Source: Macrostomum hystrix (Eukaryota > Platyhelminthes > Macrostomidae). Taken from it: 64,000 nucleotides of DNA. The notes below the pieces were generated by a model, which saw only the letters and a program-made list of their open reading frames with translations, did not search any database and was not told where the DNA came from. Both the position numbers and the translations under genes were made by a program. Below are positions 21,014 to 32,659 of the stretch, one piece after another. The DNA lies in contig CATNEN010000028.1 of the NCBI GenBank assembly GCA_950097015.1, forward strand, positions 248,001 to 312,000. The letters are read 5' to 3'. The first letter of the stretch is position 1. Each line of letters opens with the position of its first letter.

Positions 21014-24000
21014 ATGCTGCGCCAAGCCCACGCCTGCCATTGCCGTCGGTGCCAACCTCCGGATGCCGGCGACGCAGCTGACAGCCGGGCCGAATCTTTG
21101 GCCTCTAACACCGACGAGCGATCCAGTATCGATGACTTAGATATCGATTTGGACGATGTGGCATCTTCCAGTGGCGATTTTGTAGACGATTTCGCCGCCG
21201 AGAAAACGGGCGCCGACGTTGAAGGAGCTGTCGGAGGCGGTGACTCATCATTTAATGAAGACAATATGATGGTGGCTAACGACCTAAACTATCTTGACAA
21301 TATGGAATCGCCGATGAGTACAATGAGAGAGCCGCGTAACATTGTAAGTCGATTAGAAAATGCGAGGCTTGAGATGTGAGTGGCAGAGCGTTTGTGTCTG
21401 GCACCAAGTCGCCTTGAATATTAAAGGCGCAGCAGTGGAGACAATGCTTGGGGGCTTGTCGTGCAGGTTATTCCGACGAGGGTCAAATCCCCAATGCCCT
21501 GTCGGGGCAGATGTACAGACTTGTCTTAGTGGGTGCCTGAATGCAGTATCTGTGTGCGCGTGTGCTCAGGAGTCAGCGTAATGGTACAGAATTGCCTCCT
21601 CGCTGGCTGTGGGTCAACGGTCAATAAAAATGGCAAGTGCCAATAGACCTGCAATTATATATCCATATTATTCTAATAATAATTGCCATTGTATTGTAAT
21701 ATCAATTATTTATCTCCCCTAGGCTGGTCCATACGAGGAGAAGCCAGAGCCATACAAGGACGCGCTGGACTTTGAAAATGTGTTCCGGCACATCCGACAG
21801 GCGCCCCTGCTTACCCTGGACAATGTGCTGAAATTTCTGTTGTCCTCTGAAGGCAGCGCCTCCGTGGCCGACTTTCTGAGCCACTTTGCTCTGCAAAGCA
21901 GCTTCCCACTGGACCAGTGGCTGTCTGATCAGCCAGCTGAGCAGCTCATTCTGTCCCGCGGCCGTCTCAATGCCTATCCACGAGTTCGAATCTGCCAGTT
22001 CTACAATGGCGTCAAGAAGAGCTGCCGGAATGTCGAGTGCCCACGCCTGCACGTCTGCCTGTGGTGGCTGGCTGACCCGAATGGGTCGGTTCACAAGGGA
22101 CATTGCGGCCTGGCCCATGGCCTGAGTGACGCCCACAACAAGGAGGTCAGCGACACAAGAGTGCTTTTTGTGTGCTTTGTCAGTCACCCGGGAACTGGCC
22201 TCTAAAAGTTTCCTAACAGCTCTAGGAATTCCCTAAATGGTATGATTTGTAAAATCCCCTTCCTGTAGTCTTTAGGATTCGCCATCCCGAATTGTGAAAT
22301 CCCCATTCTGGAGTCTTTAGGATTCGCCATTCCGAGTTTTGAAATCCCATTCTGGAGTCTTTAGGATTCGCCATTCCGAGTTTTGAAATCCCATTCTGGA
22401 GTCTTTAGGATTCGCCATCCCGAGTTGTGAAATCCCCATTCTGGAGTCTTTAGGATTCGCCATCCCGAATTGTGAAATCCCCATTCTGGAGTCTTTAGGA
22501 TTCGCCATTCCGAGTTTTGAAATCCCATTCTGGAGTCTTTAGGATTCGCCATCCCGAGTTGTGAAATCCCCATTCTGGAGTCTTTAGGATTCGCCATCCC
22601 GAGTTGTGAAATCCCCATTCTGGAGTCTTTAGGATTCGCCATCCCGAGTTGTGAAATCCCCATTCTGGAGTCTTTAGGATTCGCCATCCTGAATTGTGAA
22701 ATCCCCATTCTGGAGTCTTTAGGATTCGCCATCCTGAATTGTAAAATCCCCATTCTGGAGTCTTTAGGATTCGCCATCCTGAATTGTAAAATCCCCATTC
22801 TGGAGTCTTTAGGATTCGCCATCCTGAATTGTAAAATCCCCATTCTGGAGTCTTTAGGATTCGCCATCCTGAATTGTAAAATCCCCATTCTGGAGTCTTT
22901 AGGATTCGCCATCCCGAGTTGTAAAATCCCCATTCTGGAGTCTTTAGGATTCGCCATCCCGAGTTGTGAAATCCCCATTCTGGAGTCTTTAGGATTCGCC
23001 ATCCCGAGTTGTGAAATCCCCATTCTGGAGTCTTTAGGATTCGCCATCCTGAATTGTGAAATCCCCATTCTGGAGTCTTTAGGATTCGCCATCCTGAATT
23101 GTAAAATCCCCATTCTGGAGTCTTTAGGATTCGCCATCCTGAATTGTAAAATCCCCATTCTGGAGTCTTTAGGATTCGCCATCCTGAATTGTAAAATCCC
23201 CATTCTGGAGTCTTTAGGATTCGCCATCCTGAATTGTAAAATCCCCATTCTGGAGTCTTTAGGATTCGCCATCCCGAGTTGTAAAATCCCCATTCTGGAG
23301 TCTTTAGGATTCGCCATCCCGAGTTGTAAAATCCCCATTCTGGAGTCTTTAGGATTCGCCATCCTGAATTGTAAAATCCCCATTCTGGAGTCTTTAGGAT
23401 TCGCCATCCCGAGTTGTAAAATCCCCATTCTGGAGTCTTTAGGATTCGCCATCCTGAATTGTGAAATCCCCATTCTGGAGTCTTTAGGATTCGCCATCCT
23501 GAGTTGTAAAATCCCCATTCTGGAGTCTTTAGGATTCGCCATTCCGAATTGTGAAATCCCCATTCTGGAGTCTTTAGGATTCGCCATCCCGAGTTGTGAA
23601 ATCCCCATTCTGGAGTCTTTAGGATTCGCCATCCCGAGTTGTGAAATCCCCATTCTGGAGTCTTTAGGATTCGCCATCCCGAGTTGTGAAATCCCCATTC
23701 TGGAGTCTTTAGGATTCGCCATCCCGAGTTGTTAAATCCCCATTCTGGAGTCTTTAGGATTCGCCATCCCGAGTTGTGAAATCCCCATTCTGGAGTCTTT
23801 AGGATTCGCCATCCCGAGTTGTGAAATCCCCATTCTGGAGTCTTTAGGATTCGCCATCCCGAGTTGTTAAATCCCCATTCTGGAGTCTTTAGGATTCGCC
23901 ATCCCGAGTTGTGAAATCCCCATTCTGGAGTCTTTAGGATTCGCCATCCCGAGTTGTGAAATCCCCATTCTGGAGTCTTTAGGATTCGCCATCCCGAGTT

Positions 24001-27000
24001 GTGAAATCCCCATTCTGGAGTCTTTAGGATTCGCCATCCCGAGTTGTGAAATCCCCATTCTGGAGTCTTTAGGATTCGCCATCCTTTGAATTCTTTGGGA
24101 TTCCCAATCTCGATGCTACCGCTCTCTTCAACCAATATACATCTCAAATCTTATTCTGGAAATCCGAACGATGCGACAGGTTTTGTCCCAGCTCGGTTTG
24201 GCTGGCAGTGATAGCGAAAAGATCTGCGGACTTCTACGCGCCAGTCATCCGACTGTCTGCTCAGACTACAATTCTGATGCCGGCTGCAGGAGGAGCAGCT
24301 GTTCGGATATTCACATCTGCAACAATGTCACGCACAGGGAGAATAAGATTTCCAAGCAGCTATGTCCTTGTCACCGCAGCCACCAGTTGGAGCCGCCAGA
24401 TAAGGATCCCGAGACCTTTGCCAAATTGGCCAGATTCGGTTTGGATAGCGACGAGAAGCTCAGCTTCGTTGTCAGATCATTTCTGATACCGGCACCGCTG
24501 ATGAATAGGCTATCGAGTATGGCCTCTGCTCAAGCCGCACCTGCAGCTGCTGCTCAGGCGCTCCCAACTCGCGCTGAACCAGTGCCGCCGCCGCTGCCTG
24601 ACGTCTCGGACCGCGGCCTGAAGCTGCGCACCGTCTATGCTGCGCTGATTCGCCGCTGCGGCCAGGCGACTCCGTCGGAGCTGCTGACGGAGCTGCAGCT
24701 GCCGGCCGACTTTCCGCTGGAAAACTGGCGCGACAGCATCGACGAGCAGCTGAAGCCAGTGCAGAGCATGATTGACATCTACAAGGCTGCGGACAGCGGA
24801 CGCATCGTCAGCGTGAATGCGTTCCGCCGATTCCGCATCTGCCCGATGCACAACGGAGCCCCAAACTCGTGCCTGAAGGCCGACTGCTGCCAGCTGCACC
24901 TGTGCCTCTGGTTCCTGGCCGATCCTGATGGAAAAGTGCACGATAAGGCGAGTGAGGGCTGTGGCTGATGGCGTTGGGTAAATGAAATGATCCTGCTGCA
25001 TCCCGTGAATGAATGTGTCCTGCAGCATCCCGTGAATGAATGTGTCCTGCAGCATCCCGTGAATGAATGTGTCCTGCAGCATCCCGTGAATGAATGTGTC
25101 CTGCAGCATCCCGTGAATGAATGTGTCCTGCAGCATCCCGTGAATGAATCTGTCCTGCAGCATCCCGTGAATGATAGATTCTGCAGCTTCCCGTGAATGA
25201 TAGATTCTGCAGCTTCCCGTGAATGATAGATTCTGCAGCATCCCGTGAATGAATGTGTCCTGCAGCTACCCGTGAATGAATGTGTCCTGCAGCATCCCGT
25301 GAATGATAGATTCTGCAGCATCCCGTGAATGAATAGATTCTGCAGCATCCCGTGAATGAATGTGTCCTGCAGCATCCCGTGAATGAATGTGTCCTGCAGC
25401 ATCCCGTGAATGATAGATTCATCTCATGGAGTCACAGCTTCCCGTGAATGATAGATTCTGCAGCTTCCCGTGAATGAATATGTCCTGCAGCTACCCGTGA
25501 ATGAATGTGTCCTGCAGCATCCCGTGAATGATAGATTCTGCAGCATCCCGTGAATGAATGTGTCCTGCAGCATCCCGTGAATGAATGTGTCCTGCTGCAT
25601 CCCGTGAATGAATTTGTCCTGCAGCATCCCGTGAATGATAGATTCTGCAGCATCCCGTGAATGATAGATTCTGCAGCATCCCGTGAATGATAGATTCTGC
25701 AGCATCCCGTGAATGAAAAAAATTCTGCAGCATCCCGTGAATGAATGTGTCCTGCAGCATCCCGTGAATGATAGATTCTGCAGCATCCCGTGAATGAATG
25801 TGTCCTGCAGCATCCCGTGAATGATAGATTCTGCAGCATCCCGTGAATGAATGGAAGTGTACCCCGATAAAAAGTGTACCATATCGAGCACCGTTGTAAT
25901 GTCATTTGAAACTCATTTCTGTCGACTGAAACGCTTCTCAATCTCTTTCTTTAGTCTTCCTGCCGGCTGTGCCACGACCTCACCGGCCGCAACCACCGCA
26001 TTCGCAGCGCTCTGGGCATAGCAGACGGCCTGAGGCAGGGCGAGGTTCTGGACCTGCTGCGGGCCTGTCACCCCAAGGTGTGCTCAGACTACAACTCAGA
26101 CTCTGGCTGCCAGCGCTCAGAATGTCCAGACATTCACCTGTGCAACAATGTCACATACAGGAACTGTGGCCGCTGTAGTTGCCACAGGCAGCACACGCTG
26201 ATCATTGACGAATCCAACAAGAACAAACTGTTTCCATTCGACATGGACTCTCTGAACCCTGGCCATGTGCTCCGCGCTTTTTTAGTGCCCGCTCCGCTGT
26301 GTTGCACCGCCCCAGTCAAGGATCGGCACCCGAGTCTGCAAGGCAGTTCTAAAGCTCCGCCCTCGCTGCCTGCTTTTGGCTCCGCCACCGGCGGTCCGCC
26401 GCCGGTACCGCCATTGATGAGAGGGCCGCAGCAGCAGCACCCAATGGGGTAGGACTGGCTTGTCCCAGTGACTTTTCTACAGTTTTGTGCCTTAATCGTA
26501 ATTCATTCGTAAGTCTTTGTTCTGTACATGCAGTCGTCCAATCGGTGAGATCCAGTCTGGTGGTCCGCCGCACCTGCGCGGTCCGCATCCGGTCTATATG
26601 AACCTGCAGAGCAACCGTCAGAAGAAGCTAGCAGCAAGCAGTGTTCCGAACATAGCTAACTTGAGACTGCCGGGCGGTTCTGTTGCTTCGAATTCAGCTA
26701 AAACATTTCAGCAGCGACATCTGAAACAGCGTCAAGCGGCAGTTGCTCCCAGCCAAGTTGCTGCCGCAGCTGCTGCAGTCCCGCCGCCACCCGCAGCCGC
26801 CGCTGCCCCATCAAAGCCGCCACCTGCAGCCGCCGCTGCCCCATCAAAGCCGCCACCTGCAGCCGCCGCTGCGCCATCAAAGCCGCCACCTGCAGCCGCC
26901 GCTGCGCCATCAAAGCCGCCACCTGCAGCCGCCGCTGCGCCATCAAAGCCGCCACCTGCAGCCGCCTCCGCTCCCTCGGAGACCCTATGCGAGGAATTCC

Positions 27001-27704
27001 TTCGGCACGAATGCTACGAGCAGAGCTGCCCCAGACGGCACAGCCGCCACAAGCTGCCCTACCTGTGGCAGTGGCGGGCCGCCCGATGGCCGTCCAACAA
27101 ATGGAAGGACGCGGATCCAGTGCTGAATATCCAGCTTGAGGAGGCCTTCTGCCAGCCTGACCGGTCCGAATTTGTCACCACTGCGAGCGGCAGCGACTCG
27201 GAGTTCGTTGCCGAGTTTCCCGGCCAGCTGACAATGTTCTTCGGCCCCGGCCCCATGGAGATTCGAACCACCTCTGGCGCCTCTGGCAGCCTACGCTGCC
27301 TTCGCACTGACAGCCGCGTGGTGCTCCGCCAGCCTCTGGCCACGAACTGGCGCTGGTTCTTCCTCAGCGGCGGCGCCTGGATCCCCGTGGACAACCTGCA
27401 CGAGCCTGGCCTCAACGACCAACTCGAGGCTGCTCTCTGCCGCGGCGTCTCCAGCATCAGCGTCGGTGACTTCAACTGCGACGTCAGCCAGCTTTTGGTC
27501 ACTGTCCGAGGTCCGGGAGGCGTCAATCAGAAGCTACCGCTTCGACGCAGGCCAACGTTTAGAACCCTGCTTACGTCTGCGCCCATGCAGCCGCCGCTGC
27601 CCAGTAGCCCGCGCCCGCTATTCCAATTTCAACCGCGCCCGAATTTTCAACAGCCACCGCCTCACGGAGGCAGCTACTTGTTCAGCCGGCCTGGGTACGC
27701 TTAG
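21014..27704 (+). CDS. ZAP/PARP12-like multi-CCCH, tandem-WWE protein, right copy (no PARP domain)
   Basis: Five exons join in phase: 21014-21343, 21723-22145, 24180-24947, 25955-26448 and 26534-27704, giving 1,061 residues. Exon 1 is acidic and Ser/Asp-rich with CHCRRC near the N-terminus. Exon 2 is winged-helix plus a CX9CX4CX3H finger. Exon 3 is a CX8CX4CX3H finger (HPTVCSDYN) plus a second winged-helix/finger module. Exon 4 holds a further finger ([19 protein letters not shown]). Exon 5 has a Pro/Ala 11-residue repeat, a last finger and two WWE-like domains, then a Pro-rich tail. The join HNKE|VLSQLGL follows the paralogue and the ZAP family pattern. The intron after 24947 uses a GC donor. 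Start choice rests on the TATA/CCAAT block and Kozak-like context; the frame is open from 20948. An RNA-binding antiviral role is inferred from the family. Confidence 0.82.
21370..21690 (+). repeat. tRNA-derived SINE fragment, first family, degenerate head
   Basis: Intron 1 of the right CCCH/WWE gene contains GGGGGCTTGTCGTGCAGG and AATTGCCTCCTCGCTGGCTG, shared with the SINE at 9.1-9.4 kb, and ends in an ATAATAATTG tail. The A-box region is cut to GAGTGGCAGAGCG and no good B box remains. Confidence 0.7.
22268..24085. repeat. 45-bp minisatellite, about 40 units
   Basis: Units contain TGGAGTCTTTAGGATTCGCC and a variable ATCCCGAGTTGTGAAATCCC part, and fill most of intron 2 of the right CCCH/WWE gene. 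Sub-blocks alternate between CCCGAGTTGTGA and CCTGAATTGTAA variants, indicating block amplification. The left arm has no such array: identity between arms stops exactly where it begins (about 10182 left, 22267 right). Long minus-strand frames are by-products of a period divisible by 3. Confidence 0.95.
24986..25855. repeat. 26/27-bp minisatellite, right-arm copy
   Basis: About 32 units based on CTGCAGCATCCCGTGAATGA, alternating GATAGATT (26 bp) and GAATGTGTC (27 bp) versions. It occupies the intron after the GC donor at 24948. It is the reverse complement of the left array at 6620-6955, with many more units. Confidence 0.95.
26800..26975 (+). repeat. Coding 33-bp repeat (Pro-Ala-Lys 11-mer)
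   Basis: The linker before the last zinc finger has five to six copies of an 11-residue unit, [11 protein letters not shown]. The left gene has three (about 5540-5660). The number of copies therefore varies between otherwise near-identical coding regions. Confidence 0.85.
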
Positions 27705-27809
27705 TCGTCCATTCCATTTTGATTGCCACGCCCTTCGCCCGTGTCTTGTTTTGCTAACACTGCCTCTTTCACCTTAATAATTGGTCCACCTTTCTCACCT
27801 GACGTTTGA

Positions 27810-28030
27810 CTAATCCTAACCTACCTGTCATTTTCATCCCTACCCTGAACTTGTCGAATCACCTGTCATTTGATTGTTCCCTAATCACCTGTCATTTGAT
27901 TGTTCCCTAATCACCTGTCATTTGATTGTTCCCTAATCACCTGTCATTTGATTGATCCTTAATCAACTGTCATTTGATTGGTCCTTAATCACCTGTCATT
28001 TGATTGGTCCTAAATCATCTGTCAGTTGAT
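27810..28030. repeat. 26-bp minisatellite, about 7 units
   Basis: Units contain AATCACCTGTCATTTGATTG and lie about 100 bp past the stop of the right CCCH/WWE gene, probably in its 3' flank. The outer units are more diverged. Confidence 0.85.
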
Positions 28031-28470
28031 CTTTACTTTATCGCCTGTATTTTAATTATCCAATCGTTAATCCCATTTCAGATATCCCCCAAATCCTCGC
28101 TGATACCCAGCCAACGTGTTTGGCCGAACCGTTTTAGTGGAGAGTACGGACATTACTCCTGATTTGAGGAATGCGGGTTTAATTTTAATTTATTTTTTAC
28201 TCTAAAACAAATTTTCTTATTGAAGTTTTTTCGAGGTAAATTATTTTTCACGTTTATATTAAATACAGTCGTGTAACTAACTTAAGCGATTGTATGATGC
28301 ATGAGAGAACGAGCTCAATATGACTTTGTCCATGGTAGAGTGGTTCAGGTGTCTGATTTAAATTTTTCTGGTGAGTTTCCATGATTGAAATAACGTCTGC
28401 CACCTTCTGAGAGAAAATTTACATTGTGTCGTTTTATTCCTGTTTTTACTGAGCTAATTTACTCGTAAAA
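28031..28470. other. Non-coding spacer
   Basis: AT-rich sequence between two arrays. No gene, RNA or repeat structure was seen. Confidence 0.5.
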
Positions 28471-28472
28471 CC

Positions 28473-29488
28473 GAACTAGCTATATAAATACTGGCTTCAG
28501 GCCTTAGGGCTGAGAAGAAGGCTAAAACACCTCTAGTCCATGGACAATCTATACTAGCTATATAAATACTGGCTTCAGGCCTTAGGGCTGAGAAGAAGGC
28601 TAAAACACCTCTAGTCCATGGACAATCTATACTAGCTATATAAATACTGGCTTCAGGCCTTAGGGCTGAGAAGAAGGCTAAAACACCTCTAGTCCATGGA
28701 CAATCTATACTAGCTATATAAATACTGGCTTCAGGCCTTAGGGCTGAGAAGAAGGCTAAAACACCTCTAGTCCATGGACAATCTATACTAGCTATATAAA
28801 TACTGGCTTCAGGCCTTAGGGGTGAGAAGAAGGCTAAAACACCTCTAGTCCATGGACAATCTATACTAGCTATATAAATACTGGCTTCAGGCCTTAGGGC
28901 TGAGAAGAAGGCTAAAACACCTCTAGTCCATGGACAATCTATACTAGCTATATAAATACTGGCTTCAGGCCTTAGGGGTGAGAAGAAGGCTAAAACACCT
29001 CTAGTCCATGGACAATCTATACTAGCTATATAAATACTGGCTTCAGGCCTTAGGGCTGAGAAGAAGGCTAAAACACCTCTAGTCCATGGACAATCTATAC
29101 TAGCTATATAAATACTGGCTTCAGGCCTTAGGGGTGAGAAGAAGGCTAAAACACCTCTAGTCCATGGACAATCTATACTAGCTATGTAAATACTGGCTTC
29201 AGGCCTTAGGGCTGAGAAGAAGGCTAAAACACCTCTAGTCCATGGACAATCTATACTAGCTATATAAATACTGGCTTCAGGCCTTAGGGCTGAGAAGAAG
29301 GCTAAAACACCTCTAGTCCATGGACAATCTATACTAGCTATATAAATACTGGCTTCAGGCCTTAGGGCTGAGAAGAAGGCTAAAACACCTCTAGTCCATG
29401 GACAATCTATACTAGCTATATAAATACTGGCTTCAGGCCTTAGGGCTGAGAAGAAGGCTAAAACACCTCTAGTCCATGGACAATCTGT
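28473..29488. repeat. 78-bp tandem array, 13 units, each with a TATA-like box
   Basis: Thirteen nearly identical units contain CTAGCTATATAAATACTGGC, then GGCCTTAGGGCTGAGAAG and CCTCTAGTCCATGGACAATC. GGGCTGAG/GGGGTGAG alternation and one TATGTAAA change are the main differences. Period 78 keeps a minus-strand frame open for 345 codons, which I take as incidental. Confidence 0.95.
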
Positions 29489-29489
29489 C

Positions 29490-30060
29490 AAGCGCTTTAT
29501 TATTCTACATCATAAAGTTATATTAGCTGCTCATGATACTTTATCATTTAACATTTGCATTGCGCCTTTGTTTTTTCTGTCATTTTTCAAATTGGTCCAA
29601 ATATTTATTTATTTAGTGTTAATAGATAATAGCGCCTTTGTTACGCGCTTCCTCATTTTCGGCTTGGTGCAAAGTTATATATTTATTTAGCGTTAATATT
29701 CATGTTGTTTCAAAGCCAGACTTATGTTTAATAGCTCACACTCTTTACTCATTTTCTGACTATTTGTGCGTGAATTTTTAGTTTATACCTAAATTAGGCA
29801 TTAGAGCTTTAATTTTTGTTGCGACCCGTGCGTCTTCACGTTCAAATGATGATTATAACTTATATTATAATATTATTTGCTATGCAATACAATGGTATGC
29901 CGTACAGAATAGAATGACGCCCTTAAATGTTACAAAAAATTTTCAACATTCTTTCTTATCTTGCAAGCTAAGCTATAAATTACAAACTCTAGCACCTGCA
30001 GTGACGGCCTGTCACCATGGCCTTTCAGAATCATTCTCAGCCATGCATATTTATCAAATG
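29490..30060. other. AT-rich spacer between arrays
   Basis: No supported gene. TATTTATTTAGTGTTAATA-type sequence occurs twice (29600-29700), suggesting an old local duplication. Confidence 0.45.
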
Positions 30061-30061
30061 C

Positions 30062-32625
30062 CATGGAGTTCTATCTAGAAACGGATAGATCGCAGCACTA
30101 TCTAGAAACGGATAGATCGCACCACTATCTAGAAACGGATAGATCGCAGCACTATCTAGAAACGGATAGATCGCACCACTATCTAGAAACGGATAGATCG
30201 CAGCACTATCTAGAAACGGATAGATCGCAGCACTATCTAGAAACGTATAGATCGCACCACTAACTAGAAACAGATAGATCGCAGCACTATCTAGAAACGG
30301 ATAGATCGCACCACTATCTAGAAACGGATAGATCGCAGCACTATCTAGAAACGTATAGATCGCAGCACTATCTAGAAACGGATAGATCGCAGCACTATCT
30401 AGAAACGTATAGATCGCACCACTAACTAGAAACAGATAGATCGCAGCACTATCTAGAAACGGATAGATCGCACCACTATCTAGAAACGGATAGATCGCAC
30501 CACTATCTAGAAACGGATAGATCGCACCACTAACTAGAAACAGATAGATCGCACCACTAACTAGAAACGGATAGATCGCAGCACTATCTAGAAACGGATA
30601 GATCGCACCACTATCTAGAAACAGATAGATCGCAGCACTATCTAGAAACGGATAGATCGCACCACTATCTAGAAACGGATAGATCGCACCACTAACTAGA
30701 AACAGATAGATCGCACCACTAACTAGAAACGGATAGATCGCAGCACTATCTAGAAACGGATAGATCGCACCACTATCTAGAAACAGATAGATCGCAGCAC
30801 TATCTAGAAACGGATAGATCGCACCACTAACTAGAAACAGATAGATCGCACCACTAACTAGAAACGGATAGATCGCAGCACTATCTAGAAACGGATAGAT
30901 CGCAGCACTAACTAGAAACGGATAGATCGCAGCACTATCTAGAAACGGATAGATCGCACCACTATCTAGAAACAGATAGATCGCAGCACTATCTAGAAAC
31001 GGATAGATCGCACCACTATCTAGAAACGGATAGATCGCACCACTAACTAGAAACAGATAGATCGCACCACTAACTAGAAACGGATAGATCGCAGCACTAT
31101 CTAGAAACGGATAGATCGCACCACTATCTAGAAACAGATAGATCGCAGCACTATCTAGAAACGGATAGATCGCACCACTAACTAGAAACAGATAGATCGC
31201 ACCACTAACTAGAAACGGATAGATCGCAGCACTATCTAGAAACGGATAGATCGCACCACTATCTAGAAACGGATAGATCGCACCACTATCTAGAAACGGA
31301 TAGATCGCACCACTATCTAGAAACGGATAGATCGCACCACTATCTAGAAACGGATAGATCGCAGCACTATCTAGAAACGGATAGATCGCAGCACTATCTA
31401 GAAACGTATAGATCGCACCACTAACTAGAAACAGATAGATCGCAGCACTATCTAGAAACGGATAGATCGCACCACTATCTAGAAACGGATAGATCGCAGC
31501 ACTATCTAGAAACGTATAGATCGCAGCACTATCTAGAAACGGATAGATCGCAGCACTATCTAGAAACGTATAGATCGCACCACTAACTAGAAACAGATAG
31601 ATCGCAGCACTATCTAGAAACGGATAGATCGCACCACTATCTAGAAACGGATAGATCGCACCACTATCTAGAAACGGATAGATCGCACCACTATCTAGAA
31701 ACAGATAGATCGCAGCACTATCTAGAAACGGATAGATCGCACCACTATCTAGAAACGGATAGATCGCACCACTATCTAGAAACGGATAGATCGCAGCACT
31801 ATCTAGAAACGTATAGATCGCACCACTAACTAGAAACAGATAGATCGCAGCACTATCTAGAAACGGATAGATCGCACCACTATCTAGAAACGGATAGATC
31901 GCACCACTATCTAGAAACGGATAGACACCACTATCTAGAAGCGGATAGATCGCAGCACTATCTAGAAACGGATAGATCGCACCACTATCTAGAAACGGAT
32001 AGATCGCACCACTATCTAGAAACGTATAGATCGCACCACTATCTAGAAACGTATAGATCGCACCACTAACTAGAAACAGATAGATCGCAGCACTATCTAG
32101 AAACGGATAGATCGCACCACTATCTAGAAACGGATAGATCGCACCACTATCTAGAAACGGATAGATCGCAGCACTATCTAGAAACGTATAGATCGCACCA
32201 CTAACTAGAAACAGATAGATCGCAGCACTATCTAGAAACGGATAGATCGCACCACTATCTAGAAACGGATAGATCGCACCGCTATCTAGAAACGGATAGA
32301 CACCACTATCTAGAAGCGGATAGATCGCAGCACTATCTAGAAACGGATAGATCGCACCACTATCTAGAAACGGATATATCGCACCACTATCTAGAAACGG
32401 ATAGACCACTATCTAGAAACGGATAGATCGCACCACTATCTAGAAACGGATAGATCGCAGCACTATCTAGAAACGGATAGATCGCACCACTATCTAGAAA
32501 CGGATAGATCGCACCACTATCTAGAAACGGATAGATCGCAGCACTATCTAGAAACGGATAGATCGCACCACTATCTAGGAACGGATAGATCGCAGCACTA
32601 TCTAGAAACGGATAGATCACCACAT
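30062..32625. repeat. 27-bp satellite-like array, about 95 units
   Basis: Units read CTATCTAGAAACGGATAG followed by ATCGCACCA or ATCGCAGCA. Each includes a TCTAGA palindrome and a CTATC...GATAG inverted repeat. Variants (GTATAG, ACAGATAG, CTAACTAG) recur in the same order in longer blocks, so multi-unit segments have been copied. The period is divisible by 3, producing a 790-codon minus-strand frame that I regard as an artefact. Confidence 0.96.
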
Positions 32626-32659
32626 GTATTTTATTTGGATTGTGCGGACCGCGGATTGA

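Noticed and set aside
22361-24147. 450-550-codon minus-strand frames ([11 protein letters not shown] repeats)
   Set aside because: By-product of the 45-bp intronic array; two frames are open at once, as expected for a pure repeat.
28454-29491. 345-codon minus-strand frame in the 78-bp array
   Set aside because: 78 is a multiple of 3 and the units are nearly identical, so the open frame is not evidence of coding.
30037-32409. 790-codon minus-strand open frame (PFLDSGAIY repeats)
   Set aside because: It lies wholly inside a 27-bp tandem array. Periods divisible by 3 leave frames open by default, and there is no non-repetitive coding sequence or splice support.
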